64,000 nt of DNA from JALEFZ01 sp039820545 (lineage in GTDB: Bacteria; Bacteroidota; Bacteroidia; J057): contig JBCBPW010000010.1 in the NCBI GenBank assembly GCA_039820545.1, forward strand, positions 1 through 64,000, written 5' to 3'. Positions 53,005 to 62,412 of the stretch are shown here, piece after piece (the first letter of the stretch is position 1; each line of letters opens with the position of its first letter). A program made the translations under genes and the position numbers. The notes under the pieces are model-generated. The model saw nothing but the letters and a program-made list of their open reading frames with translations, was not told where the DNA came from and did not search any database.

Positions 53005-53697
53005 ATGAAAACCATTTTTTCGTTTTTTCTCATCCTTAGTATGGGCTTGAGTCTCATGGCACAGAGCTTTGCCCCACGCATGCTTTCATTCTCCGCCAAG
53101 AAAATCTCTTACATCACCCTCAATGATGGGACAGAGATCGAAGGTTATTTCAAAAGTCCCAAATACAAAAAGGGACTCATCAAAGAGTTTACGATGGTCA
53201 ATGCCAATACAAAAGCCAAAACCAAGTATCTCGCTGAAGATATTGCTTCCATGCGGCTGGTTCCTAGTGACTACGGTAAATTGCTAGCTACCAGTGAGGC
53301 TACTTCTTCTATCACAAAGATGGAAAATACTGACATGAACCAGTTAAAGCGAGATTTTATCTACTTTGAGCGTGCCCAACTCCCCAATAAGAAGGGAACC
53401 TTCGTTTTGCTGCAGCTTGTCAATCCAGGCTTTGACAGCAAAATCAAAGTATACGACGATCCCTATGCAGCGGAGACAGGAGGAATCGCTGTAGGAGGTA
53501 TCCAAGCTACTGGGGGCAACCTCAAATCTTACTATTTGGTACGTGAGGGTCAAGCCTTCAAAATCACCAAAGGAAAGTATAAGCAAGAGTTTGACGATAT
53601 TTTTGGTACTTGTAGCTACTTAGCAGAAAACTTTGAGAAGTTCAAGTGGAATGACTTTGCAAAGCACGTAGTCGCCTATACTGAGCATTGCGAGTAG
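53005..53697 (+). CDS. Secreted protein distantly related to the 14442-17910 paralogue family
   Basis: 230 residues with a Sec signal ending SLMAQ. The pattern YITLNDGTEIEGYFKS, then KYLAEDIASMRLV, then a LQLVNPGFDSKIKVYDD strand and KSYYLVREGQAFK, followed by YLAENFEKF near the end, matches in order the pieces of the three tandem genes (GEVxEGKIKY, ...FSPxEV, ...VLIDG, ...FYIxxE). The barrel half is absent, as in the 243-residue copy. Identity is low, so common origin is inferred from the order of motifs. It is a single gene with its own terminator; a possible TATTTTCG promoter box lies about 35 bp upstream. Confidence 0.65.
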   Translation: MKTIFSFFLILSMGLSLMAQSFAPRMLSFSAKKISYITLNDGTEIEGYFKSPKYKKGLIKEFTMVNANTKAKTKYLAEDIASMRLVPSDYGKLLATSEATSSITKMENTDMNQLKRDFIYFERAQLPNKKGTFVLLQLVNPGFDSKIKVYDDPYAAETGGIAVGGIQATGGNLKSYYLVREGQAFKITKGKYKQEFDDIFGTCSYLAENFEKFKWNDFAKHVVAYTEHCE

Positions 53698-53751
53698 GGT
53701 AAATCCATGGACAGTCGTTATATCAATAACTGAATACGTACTGAAATATTA

Positions 53752-53787
53752 AAAAATGGCAGGTGGTCTACCTGTCATTTTTTATAT
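53752..53787 (+). terminator. Strong intrinsic terminator
   Basis: AAAAAATGGCAGGT pairs with ACCTGTCATTTTTT (14 positions, one G-U) around GGTCT. The T-run is on the 3' arm and the A-run on the 5' arm, so it can act in both directions. It ends the 53005-53697 transcript. Confidence 0.9.
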
Positions 53788-53865
53788 CAATTTCACAGAA
53801 GCTACCCTGTAATGTATGTATATTCTTTCCCCATTCCACTCATTCATTTGCTGTCTGCTCTACTT

Positions 53866-56496
53866 ATGCGAAAGCGCTATTTTTCTCCCACAGTTTTGAT
53901 CCTGACTATCTACCTTTTGGCGATGGGGGGAGGAAAAGTTCAAGCAGATGTGCCCATCCTCATTTCGGGGGTCTATGTACAAACGCCTTTGAAAAAAGTT
54001 TTTCAGGAATGGGAGCAGAAATACGGGCTCTTTTTCTCGTACAAAAAGCAATTGATCGAAGGATATACCGTCACACTCAACCTTCAGAACAGCCCCTTAC
54101 CTGAGGCATTGGAACAAACACTAGGGAATTTACCGCTAAGGGGAGAGATCAGGGAAGAGAAGTTTATTTTGATCACAGCTAAAGCCACCACACCTTACCT
54201 TTGTGGTTGGCTCGTCGATCAAGATACGGGCAATCCCATTTCTTTTGCTGCGCTGCGCACCTCTGACGGGAGAAGAGGTAGCCTGTCCAAAGAAGATGGT
54301 TCCTTTTATCTCAAAGGTCCCTTTAGAGATGCGCAGGAGCTGATCATTACGCATATCGCCTACCAAGAATATCGTCTACGTCTGAGCCCCTACCCTACTC
54401 CCTGCCGCACGCTCTCGCTCCAACCCAAGGCTCGGGAGATGAAGGCCGTCACCATTTCTGAATACCTCACCGACGGCATCCACCACGACCATCGGTCCAT
54501 CGACTTGCAACCCAAGAGGATTGGCGCACTTCCAGGACTGACGGAGCCCGATATTTTCCGCATGGTACAAGTATTGCCTGGGATCAACAATCCCGACGGA
54601 ACAGCTACAGGACTCAATATCCGAGGGGGAACCCCCGATCAGACGCTAGTCCAGTACAATGATATTCCCCTGTATCAAACGGGACACTTTTTTGACATGA
54701 TCCCAAGCATCAATCCCTATGCGGTAGATCGTGCACAAGTGTTTCGGGGAGGCTTCGATGCGAGTCAGGCAGGACGTGTCTCAGGGCTTGTAAACATCAC
54801 GCAGGGAGACAGCATCCCTACGCAAGGACGGAGAGGTGTCAACATGAATTTCACCCATATGGGATTGGATATTCAGCAGCCCCTCGTCAAGAAAAAGCTG
54901 GCCATCTATCTTTCGGGCAGGCGTTCACTCACAGATGTATTACCTTCTATCACCTTTAATAGATTGGAACAACGCATCGTACAGGGTACGCGTATCGGGG
55001 ATCAGCAGGAGGATGAGGGTCTGCTTAAGGAATCCAATATTTACAACTTCCAGGATGCCAGTGCCAAGCTCATTTATCGGCCTTCTAAGCAGCATCATGT
55101 CGCTGCGAGCGCGATGATGCTGCGCAACAATTTATTTTATGAGGCCATAGACATAGAAGATGAGCGCGTGATCACAGATGATCTATTCGTCCAGCAGTCA
55201 GGACTCAGTACGAGCTGGCGTTTTCAACTAAGTCCTCGGTATACTATCTATACCAAGGGGAACTACACAAAGTTTCAAACTGATTATAACTTCGTCAGAA
55301 GCTTTCTGGAGAATGACGAGGATTTTGAGAATAGCCTCTCTATCAATGAAGTAGTAGACGCAGGCCTGAGCCACCATCATAATTTCCGTATAAACGAAAG
55401 CCATCTGCTCAAAGCAGGATATGAGTGGAACCATGTAGAGACCTTTCTTGGTCTACAGAATGAAAGTATCTTCTCGGTAGGAGGCGATACAACAGATGAT
55501 ATGGCGACTACGCACACCCTCTTTCTGCACTACGGGTATTCGCCCACCTCCCGACTCCTCATACAGGCGGGACTGAGAGGGACGTTTCATGATCAATTTT
55601 ATGACATCTTCCTTTCACCTAGATTAGACTTTTTCTATTCTCCCATCTCCTCACTGACACTCAAAGGATACGCGGGGGAGTACTTCCAATATATCTCTCA
55701 GCTTGTAGATTGGGATTTTGATCTACTCAGTAGTCAGGCGTGGCTTGTATCTAGTCCTGGAGAGATTCCTATTATCAGCAGTTTTCAAGTGGGGGGAGGG
55801 TTCTTGTTCGAAAGAAAGGGATGGCTTGTAGATGTAGAGTATTATTTGAAAGATTTGAATAACCTCACTTCTTTTGGTTCCAACCTATCAAGTTCTACCA
55901 ATTTGGAATTTGCTGTTGGAGAGGCGTATATCCAGGGAATAGATGTGCTTTTGAAGAGGAGGTGGAATGCGCATCATCGATCATGGATCAGCTACACGCT
56001 GAGTAGTACGACTTATGAGTTTCCCGATCTGGAAGAGGAGCCTTTCCGTGCCTCGCATGACCAGCGACACAACCTCCAGTTTCACCATATGGCAAGCTGG
56101 CGTAAGTGGGAGTTTTCCCTAGGGTGGATGTATCGTTCGAGTAAGCCTTTTACTCCATTGGTCAGCAACAACTCTGTTCAATATGAAGATGACTTAGGGC
56201 CATTTTGGATTACAGAACCTGTACTCGGTGCCATCAATAGTGACAATATCGACCGCGACTATCATCGGCTAGATCTATCTGTTATACGCAACTTGGCCTT
56301 CACTTCAGCGGATAAAATAAGGGGGAGAATCGGTATGTCCGTTCAAAATGTCTACAATCGCTACAACCTCCTCTCCATTCAATATTTGGAAGACTTTCAT
56401 TCATTTGACACCCCTGCGGCTGAGCGGACGGCATTTGAAATAGAGAAGGATATGCTGTTTTTCACTCCGAATATTCTCTTTCGATTGGAATGGTGA
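53866..56496 (+). CDS. TonB-dependent receptor with STN and CarboxypepD_reg domains
   Basis: 876 residues from the ATG at 53866 (MRKRYFSPTVLILTIYLLAM, a normal signal); the Met 18 codons earlier is disfavoured. An STN domain follows (TPLKKVFQEWEQKYGLFFSY), then a CarboxypepD_reg-like domain (LVDQDTGNPISFAALRTSDG), the plug (MVQVLPGINNPDGTATGLNI, GGFDASQAGRVSGLVNI) and a 22-strand barrel ending NILFRLEW, with the C-terminal Trp usual for outer-membrane insertion. STN domains relay substrate occupancy to a FecR-type anti-sigma factor. One with a matching ECF sigma lies 4-6 kb downstream on the same strand. The substrate is unknown. Confidence 0.85.
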   Translation: MRKRYFSPTVLILTIYLLAMGGGKVQADVPILISGVYVQTPLKKVFQEWEQKYGLFFSYKKQLIEGYTVTLNLQNSPLPEALEQTLGNLPLRGEIREEKFILITAKATTPYLCGWLVDQDTGNPISFAALRTSDGRRGSLSKEDGSFYLKGPFRDAQELIITHIAYQEYRLRLSPYPTPCRTLSLQPKAREMKAVTISEYLTDGIHHDHRSIDLQPKRIGALPGLTEPDIFRMVQVLPGINNPDGTATGLNIRGGTPDQTLVQYNDIPLYQTGHFFDMIPSINPYAVDRAQVFRGGFDASQAGRVSGLVNITQGDSIPTQGRRGVNMNFTHMGLDIQQPLVKKKLAIYLSGRRSLTDVLPSITFNRLEQRIVQGTRIGDQQEDEGLLKESNIYNFQDASAKLIYRPSKQHHVAASAMMLRNNLFYEAIDIEDERVITDDLFVQQSGLSTSWRFQLSPRYTIYTKGNYTKFQTDYNFVRSFLENDEDFENSLSINEVVDAGLSHHHNFRINESHLLKAGYEWNHVETFLGLQNESIFSVGGDTTDDMATTHTLFLHYGYSPTSRLLIQAGLRGTFHDQFYDIFLSPRLDFFYSPISSLTLKGYAGEYFQYISQLVDWDFDLLSSQAWLVSSPGEIPIISSFQVGGGFLFERKGWLVDVEYYLKDLNNLTSFGSNLSSSTNLEFAVGEAYIQGIDVLLKRRWNAHHRSWISYTLSSTTYEFPDLEEEPFRASHDQRHNLQFHHMASWRKWEFSLGWMYRSSKPFTPLVSNNSVQYEDDLGPFWITEPVLGAINSDNIDRDYHRLDLSVIRNLAFTSADKIRGRIGMSVQNVYNRYNLLSIQYLEDFHSFDTPAAERTAFEIEKDMLFFTPNILFRLEW

Positions 56497-56710
56497 TGGA
56501 CTTCTGTAGAAGAGAAAACAAGCATCTTTCCGTTTGTAATTAAAGCTACCTATCTGCTCCAGATACAGTCTGTAGGAAGCAGTGTTCCACTTTTTTATTT
56601 GTCCACCTACTTAACAATCCTCCTCTCATCAAAAAATCTTGTTTTTTTCTCCTTCCCACGTAGGGTTTACTGTCCCTTACCGATTCTCTTCCCAAATGAT
56701 CTAAATACAT

Positions 56711-58558
56711 ATGTGGAGGATGAAACAGAAACTATTGTGCTTATCACTACTCGTGCTGCCGCATCTGATCTGGGCTCAGCTATACTCGGACTACTTGGGC
56801 AATGGCCACAACCAACAGATCACCGTCAGCAGCAGCGACCCTAATGCGACACCAGATGTCACCTTAGATGGGTTTCCGAGCGACAGCAAAATTCAACTGG
56901 CAGATGCCTCTCGATTCTTGGCACAAGCCAGCTTCGGCGCTACTTATCCTGTGATACAGGACGTCGCTCAGTCGGGTTATGCTTCTTGGATCGAAGCCCA
57001 GATCCAGACACCCCCTACCTACTTACGTCCGACGCTGGAAGACTATATTGAGTATCGAGCTACCATTGAACCAGAAGAGGCAGACGAAGACTTTCCTGCT
57101 TCCTTCGTAGACTTTCGCATCGTCTGGTTTCACTCGGCGATGACCGCTCCAGACCAGCTAAGACAACGTGTAGGGCTGGCATTCAGCGAGATCATGGTCG
57201 TCTCAGATGTACCAGACGAACTCATGGATTCGGGTATTGGCTTGACAGACTACTATGACATGCTGGTCCGCAACTCTCTAGGCAACTTCCGCGACTTGCT
57301 CATGGATGTGACGCTTCATCCCGTCATGGGCTTTTATCTCAGTCACTTCAACAACCCACGGTCTGACTCTGCCAATAACATCCATCCCGATGAGAACTAC
57401 GCAAGGGAAATCATGCAACTATTTTCCATCGGTCTCTACGAACTCAATATAGATGGCACCCCCAAGCTAGATGCCAATGGGGCACGTATCCCCACCTACA
57501 ACAATGATGATATCAAACAATACGCCAAGGTATTTACGGGTTTGGGTGCTGGTGGAATCAAATTTTTTGAGGATGATGAGTTTGAAGAGGGAGAATTGCC
57601 CTCCTTTGGATTTGACTTTGAAGGATCGGCCCATGATGTGCCCATGATCATGAATGAAGAAATGCATGAGCCTGGACCCAAATACTTACTCAGAGGCGAG
57701 GTCATCCCTGCAGGCCAATCTGGCATGAAAGACATCGAAGATGCGGTAGATAATCTTTTCAATCATCCCAATGTAGGGCCGTTTATCGGGCGATTGCTGA
57801 TTCAACGCATGGTCACCTCCAACCCTACGCCTGCATACATTCGCCGTGTAGCAGAGACCTTCAACAACAATGGACAAGGCCAGAGAGGAGATCTAGCAGC
57901 TGTCGTCCAAGCCATCTTGATGGACCCCGAAGCGCGCGTATGCGACAACCGCGTAGGCAATGAAAGACGTGCCATGCTGCGAGAGCCGCTTGTACGATAC
58001 ATGCACTTCTGTCGTGCGATGGACATCCGCCCGACCGAGGCCTACCCTTATTTCATTAATCCTGGACTCAAGTTTGATGTAGCAACAGGTCAGGTTCCCC
58101 TCAGTTCCAACACTGTATTCAACTTCTTCCTCCCAGATTATCAGCCCAATGGGATCATCTCTGACCTCGATCTTTTTGCACCCGAATTTCAGATTCACAA
58201 TTCTACCACAGCCGTAGGTTATGTCAATGAGGTAAACGATTGGACTTTCTTCCAAACACCCATGACCTTTTATGAGCCTCCACTTCCTGGAGAGGAAATA
58301 GAGGAAGAGCCTGAATTTGAAGAGGAGGATCCCTATGAAAGGACAGCCTATATCCCAATGGAGGATTTGTTGGACTTGGCTGAAACCCCTTCTCAGCTGA
58401 TGGATCGTTTAGACCTCCTCTTTACACATGGCCAGCTCTCACCAGTAAGTAGAACCATCATCTTGGATGCAATCAACCAGTTGGACGACGAAGAAGAACG
58501 TGTCCAAATGGGTCTCTACCTGATTTTCATTTCACCTGACTACAACATTCTGAACTAA
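56711..58558 (+). CDS. DUF1800 family exported protein
   Basis: 615 residues with a Sec signal (LLCLSLLVLPHLIWAQ). The DUF1800 signature is clear: ADASRFLAQASFGATYPVIQ near residue 60, WFHSAMTAPDQLRQRVGLAF, LGNFRDLLMDVTLHPVMGFYL, ENYAREIMQLFSIGLYELN and RLLIQRMVTSNPTPAYIRRV. It is nearly always paired with DUF1501, as here, where the next gene starts 4 bp after the stop. The joint function is unknown; the pair is common in Bacteroidota and Planctomycetes. An acidic insert (EEIEEEPEFEEEDP) near residue 535 is notable. A second Met three codons later is an equally good start. Confidence 0.85.
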   Translation: MWRMKQKLLCLSLLVLPHLIWAQLYSDYLGNGHNQQITVSSSDPNATPDVTLDGFPSDSKIQLADASRFLAQASFGATYPVIQDVAQSGYASWIEAQIQTPPTYLRPTLEDYIEYRATIEPEEADEDFPASFVDFRIVWFHSAMTAPDQLRQRVGLAFSEIMVVSDVPDELMDSGIGLTDYYDMLVRNSLGNFRDLLMDVTLHPVMGFYLSHFNNPRSDSANNIHPDENYAREIMQLFSIGLYELNIDGTPKLDANGARIPTYNNDDIKQYAKVFTGLGAGGIKFFEDDEFEEGELPSFGFDFEGSAHDVPMIMNEEMHEPGPKYLLRGEVIPAGQSGMKDIEDAVDNLFNHPNVGPFIGRLLIQRMVTSNPTPAYIRRVAETFNNNGQGQRGDLAAVVQAILMDPEARVCDNRVGNERRAMLREPLVRYMHFCRAMDIRPTEAYPYFINPGLKFDVATGQVPLSSNTVFNFFLPDYQPNGIISDLDLFAPEFQIHNSTTAVGYVNEVNDWTFFQTPMTFYEPPLPGEEIEEEPEFEEEDPYERTAYIPMEDLLDLAETPSQLMDRLDLLFTHGQLSPVSRTIILDAINQLDDEEERVQMGLYLIFISPDYNILN

Positions 58559-58562
58559 TATC

Positions 58563-59963
58563 ATGAGTAAGCATATATCTAGAAGAGCTTTTTTGGGGAA
58601 AGCCAGTTGTGCGGCTGTAGGTTCTGTTACCCTATTCTCGGGTTTGTTTAATCTGAAGACGACTGCCCTACTCGCCTCCAACTCTCACAGGATGAATTTA
58701 CGTCCACAGGGAGACTATAAGGCACTCGTTTGTATCCTACTGGCTGGCGGAAACGACTCCTTCAACATGCTGGTCCCAACTGACAGCTCGGCTTATAATC
58801 ACTACACCACTACACGCTCTAATCAATCTCTGGCACAGGATTCTTTGTTGGCCGTCAATGCTGGTAATGTCTCTGAAAGCTATGGCGTACATCCGAGTAT
58901 GCCTGAGGTACAGCAGATGTTTCAGCAGGGCGACCTGTCTTTCATCGCCAATGTGGGGACACTGGTGGAACGTATTCCTGACAAAAGTCAGATCTCCAAC
59001 TTCGTGGGCAAGCTGCCCGTGGGTCTCTTCTCCCATGCCGATCAGATCATGCAATGGCAGACCTCGGTTCCACAGAGCCGCACAGCCAATGGCTGGGGAG
59101 GAAGGTTGGCGGACCTACTGCAAGCGAGCAACCAGTCCCAGGACATCTCGATGAATATTTCCCTTTCGGGCAACAACGTCTTCCAGTCGGGCAATCAAGT
59201 TGTAGGCTACTCTATCACCCCTGGAGGCAGCATCGGCATCCGCGGCTACAACGGCAACAATGCCATTGACCAGATCCGTACTACGGCTGTCAATAATCTG
59301 CTAGAGCGCCAATATCAGGATGTCTTCCGGCAGAGCTATGCAGATATCACCTCACAGTCCCAGAGCAATCACGATCTCTTCAGCGCAGCGACCGATCAGG
59401 TCAATCTGAATACGATCTTCTCTGCAAATCCGCTTTCCCAGAGTATGGGGATGATTGCGCGGACCATTGGGGCAAGAGATACCCTGGGGATGAATCGGCA
59501 GACCTTCTTCGTCACCTTAGACGGATGGGACAATCACGACGAGTTGCTCAATAGCCATGCGGCACTCTTGACTTATGTGAGCCAGGCAATGGGCGAGTTC
59601 AATGCTGCCATGAAGGAGCTGGGCGTCCATGATGAGGTGACCACCTTTACCATTTCAGACTTTGCACGCACACTTACGTCCAATGGCAATGGAACCGATC
59701 ACGGATGGGGAGGCAATGTCATGGTCATGGGAGGTACAGTGGATGGAGGAAAAATCTTTGGAGAATACCCTACTTTGGAACTCAACCAAAATCTGGATGT
59801 AGGAAATGGGGTACTCATCCCGACGCTTTCTACAGATGAATACTTTGCAGAGTTGGCACTTTGGTTGGGGGTAGCTCCATCGGACTTACCGCTGGTACTC
59901 CCCAATATCGGAAACTTCTACGATCCCACGAGTGGTACGGCTCCCATTGGATTTTTGAAATAA
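58563..59963 (+). CDS. DUF1501 family protein with a Tat-like signal
   Basis: 466 residues. The N-terminus ISRRAFLGKASCAAVGSVTL is a twin-arginine-type signal (SRRAFLG), so folded export is likely. DUF1501 features are LVCILLAGGNDSFNMLVP, YGVHPSMPEVQQMFQQGDL, FFVTLDGWDNHDELLN and TTFTISDFARTLTSNGNG followed by DHGWGGNVMVMGG. The fold is related to alkaline phosphatase/sulfatase-like enzymes, as I recall, but no activity is proven. It is tightly coupled to DUF1800 and 22 bp from the next gene; all three probably form one transcript. Confidence 0.9.
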   Translation: MSKHISRRAFLGKASCAAVGSVTLFSGLFNLKTTALLASNSHRMNLRPQGDYKALVCILLAGGNDSFNMLVPTDSSAYNHYTTTRSNQSLAQDSLLAVNAGNVSESYGVHPSMPEVQQMFQQGDLSFIANVGTLVERIPDKSQISNFVGKLPVGLFSHADQIMQWQTSVPQSRTANGWGGRLADLLQASNQSQDISMNISLSGNNVFQSGNQVVGYSITPGGSIGIRGYNGNNAIDQIRTTAVNNLLERQYQDVFRQSYADITSQSQSNHDLFSAATDQVNLNTIFSANPLSQSMGMIARTIGARDTLGMNRQTFFVTLDGWDNHDELLNSHAALLTYVSQAMGEFNAAMKELGVHDEVTTFTISDFARTLTSNGNGTDHGWGGNVMVMGGTVDGGKIFGEYPTLELNQNLDVGNGVLIPTLSTDEYFAELALWLGVAPSDLPLVLPNIGNFYDPTSGTAPIGFLK

Positions 59964-59985
59964 ACACCCATCAAAAAGAGAAATC

Positions 59986-60726
59986 ATGAATCGATATCAT
60001 ATATTTTTCCTCTCGCTGCTGCTGGGAGTTTTGCTAAACCCTCTGACCTCTCACGGTCAGTGCCGCGACAAGACCACCTGGGACAATGCCTGGACCTCCT
60101 GTACCCCTGCTGCTAGTCCCAACCCCAATAGAGGAGCAGGTCATTGGTTACTCTATGACCTGGGCTACGAATACAGTCTGGAATCCTTGCATGTATGGAA
60201 TGCCAACAAAGCAGGAGAAACGACCAAAGGCGTCAAAATCATGGCAGTGGATTACTCCAACGATGGACAGCGCTGGACCGAATGGGGCAACGTCAATCTG
60301 GCTGAAGCAGGAGGGACAGACTACTATTCGGGAGAAACAGCAGCAGACTTTGGGATGATTCAGGCGCGCTATGTCCTCTTGACTGCGGTTGAAAATCACG
60401 GAGACCCACAGTGCAACAGTCTACATGAGGTCTCTTTCAAGCTCCGCTCAGGGCCTGTCACCCAAGGCAATGATATGTGGGTCTATCCCAATCCTGCCAC
60501 TGAATGGATCAATGTCGCCTTTGAGGGGGCAGAAAGAGAAAATCTCCAATTAGAAGTCGTCAATATGCTAGGTCAACGTCTTCATAGTGAGATGTATTTG
60601 GCAAGTACAGGGCCTCAGAAAGTGGAGCTGAATATAGAGGAGATGAGACCTGGGATATACTTTGTACGTGTCAGACGATTGACAGGAGAAATGGTAGGTA
60701 GGAGTAAATTTGTTGTCTCTAGATAG
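59986..60726 (+). CDS. Discoidin (F5/8 type C)-like protein with T9SS sorting domain
   Basis: 246 residues with a Sec signal ending TSHGQ. Residues about 25-160 read as an F5/8 type C or galactose-binding-like jelly roll: WLLYDLGYEYSLESLHVWN, VKIMAVDYSNDGQRWTEWG, MIQARYVLLTAVENHGDP and LHEVSFKL. Such domains bind sugars or other surface ligands. The T9SS sorting domain follows (MWVYPNPATEWINVAFEG, PGIYFVRVRRLTGE, ending SKFVVSR). It is third in the DUF1800-DUF1501 unit, which suggests that the complex acts at the cell surface. Confidence 0.85.
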   Translation: MNRYHIFFLSLLLGVLLNPLTSHGQCRDKTTWDNAWTSCTPAASPNPNRGAGHWLLYDLGYEYSLESLHVWNANKAGETTKGVKIMAVDYSNDGQRWTEWGNVNLAEAGGTDYYSGETAADFGMIQARYVLLTAVENHGDPQCNSLHEVSFKLRSGPVTQGNDMWVYPNPATEWINVAFEGAERENLQLEVVNMLGQRLHSEMYLASTGPQKVELNIEEMRPGIYFVRVRRLTGEMVGRSKFVVSR

Positions 60727-60773
60727 TGAGTGAGGGTGCAGTTCAATCAAAAGGATTGTGCCCCTCCCACTTA

Positions 60774-60788
60774 GACCCTATTTGAAAC
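60774..60788. repeat. Solo end of the MITE-like inverted repeat
   Basis: GACCCTATTTGAAAC differs at one base from the left end of the 25270-25430 element (GACCCTGTTTGAAAC) and is likewise preceded by TTA. No second end is found downstream, so it is a relic or a chance match. Confidence 0.4.
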
Positions 60789-60873
60789 TTGATTTTTTTC
60801 CTTCATTCATAGCATTTTATCCCATCCCCCCGTAACTTTCATATAAGTAGAGAATTCATTCACACAATACACT

Positions 60874-61389
60874 ATGCCAGAAGCTCCCGAGCTGTCGGTA
60901 TGCGAAGAAGCCCAGTTTGATCAGGTCTTCACCTTACATGCCGAGGTATTGCGCAACTTTTGCTATTACAAATGCAAGGATTTAGATCAGGCCGAAGACT
61001 ATGTGCAGGAGGCATTTCTCCGCCTTTGGAAAAATTGTGCCAAGGTCCCCTTAGGCAAGGCCAAGAGTTTCCTATTTAAGGTCGCTCAAAACTTGTTTCT
61101 CCACCAAGTGGAGCACCAAAAGGTCGTGCAAAAGTACTTGCGTAGGCAGGCCCAACCTATTTCTATGGAACATCCTCAATTTCAGATAGAAGAACAAGAA
61201 TTATTGAATCGATTGGAGGAGGCGATTGCCAATCTTTCCGAAAAACAGCGAACGGTTTTTTTGCTCCATCGTATGGATGGAAAATCCTACAAGGAGATCG
61301 CTGAGATGCTGGACATCAGTGTCAAATCTGTTGAAAAACGTATGCATCGCGCCCTTTTAGTCCTCAGAAATTGTATCCCCCAGTTATGA
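60874..61389 (+). CDS. FecI-type ECF RNA polymerase sigma factor
   Basis: 171 residues. Region 2 is FDQVFTLHAEVLRNFCYYKC followed by DLDQAEDYVQEAFLRLWKN; region 4 is AIANLSEKQRTVFLLHRMDG followed by KSYKEIAEMLDISVKSVEKR. This is the standard Bacteroidota ECF sigma paired with FecR. The stop overlaps the FecR start (ATGA). It should drive genes controlled by a surface signal relayed through FecR, most plausibly including the STN-type receptor upstream. Confidence 0.9.
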   Translation: MPEAPELSVCEEAQFDQVFTLHAEVLRNFCYYKCKDLDQAEDYVQEAFLRLWKNCAKVPLGKAKSFLFKVAQNLFLHQVEHQKVVQKYLRRQAQPISMEHPQFQIEEQELLNRLEEAIANLSEKQRTVFLLHRMDGKSYKEIAEMLDISVKSVEKRMHRALLVLRNCIPQL

Positions 61390-62348
61390 ATACTTATCCT
61401 GATGATACATTCCTCGCGCGCTGGCTCAATGGAGAGCTTACGTCAGAAGAGTTGGCTGAATTTGAGCAAAGTGAGGATTACACCAAGCTCACGCAAGTGA
61501 TGGAGGCAATGAAAGGACTGCAATCGCATCCCTTTGACGGAAGGCGTGTACTGGGAGAGATCAAAGCGCAAATAGCTGCAGAGAAGGAGCAGAAGATCGT
61601 AGATATGCGTAGTGGGCGCAGGCAAATAGTGTATGTAGCAGCAGCCGTAATGTTGGTGTTGATCGTAGGCACTTGGTTTTTCACAAGAAAGAAGATAGAT
61701 ATTCCCTCACAGACGTATGCCACCACGCTAGGAGAGCAGCAGACAAAGACTTTTGTCGATGGGACCAAGATCATCCTGAATAGTGAGAGTATAATGGAGG
61801 TCGCCATCGCAGATACAGAGCAGGACCGAGCGGTCACGCTGAAAGGAGAGGCTTATTTTGAAGTGGCCAAGGGCAATCGATTTGTAGTGGAGACTGTCTT
61901 GGGAGAAGTTTTGGTGGTTGGGACCGCATTCAATGTGGCAGCTACAGATTCTACCTTTAAGGTCACTTGTTACGAGGGCAAAGTAAGTGTAAACATTTCG
62001 GGCGTAGGAGAAGAGAATTTGCTCACAGCGGGGCAACAAATCGTCTTTAGCCCCTCTACTGATAGCAGCCTCCGAAATGAGAGAAGTTTACCTGACTCTC
62101 CTGCCTGGACAGCTAGTGGCACTCAGTTGGAAAATATTGCTTATGCAGCACTGATCGATTCTATGCAAAATAAGTTTCGCATCACCATTGAAACGCCTCC
62201 TACTTTTGATGACGAATACGAATGGGAGGTCGCCAGTTTCAGTCACACAGATATTGCCACTGCCTTGAACACTTCGCCTATATCGTTTGATTATGACTGG
62301 GAGATCCTGTGGGAGGAACGGAAAGTGGTGTTGAAAAAGAAGGAATAA
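61386..62348 (+). CDS. FecR-type anti-sigma factor (DUF4974 C-terminus)
   Basis: 320 residues from the ATG that overlaps the sigma stop (ATGA). A cytoplasmic helical region (LARWLNGELTSEELAEFEQS) binds the sigma factor. One TM follows (VYVAAAVMLVLIVGTWFF), then the periplasmic FecR domain (TLGEQQTKTFVDGTKIILNS, LKGEAYFEVAKGN, VGTAFNVAATD). A DUF4974 domain ends it (NIAYAALIDSMQNKFRITIE, FDYDWEILWEERKVVLKKK). It senses the STN domain of a TonB-dependent receptor and releases or activates the sigma factor. The receptor gene at 53866-56496 is the only STN receptor in the window. Confidence 0.9.
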   Translation: MNTYPDDTFLARWLNGELTSEELAEFEQSEDYTKLTQVMEAMKGLQSHPFDGRRVLGEIKAQIAAEKEQKIVDMRSGRRQIVYVAAAVMLVLIVGTWFFTRKKIDIPSQTYATTLGEQQTKTFVDGTKIILNSESIMEVAIADTEQDRAVTLKGEAYFEVAKGNRFVVETVLGEVLVVGTAFNVAATDSTFKVTCYEGKVSVNISGVGEENLLTAGQQIVFSPSTDSSLRNERSLPDSPAWTASGTQLENIAYAALIDSMQNKFRITIETPPTFDDEYEWEVASFSHTDIATALNTSPISFDYDWEILWEERKVVLKKKE

Positions 62349-62375
62349 TCGCGCACAGTAGGCAGAAAATAAAAT

Positions 62376-62412
62376 CCAGGTCCTTGGGAAGGGACCTGGA
62401 ACTTTTGGGTTT
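62376..62412 (+). terminator. Intrinsic terminator of the sigma/FecR operon
   Basis: Perfect 9-bp stem TCCAGGTCC / GGACCTGGA with an 8-nt loop, followed by ACTTTTGGGTTTT, 28 nt past the FecR stop. Confidence 0.8.

Noticed and set aside
60771..60870. A second complete MITE at the solo inverted-repeat end
   Set aside because: No matching opposite end is present within several hundred bases.
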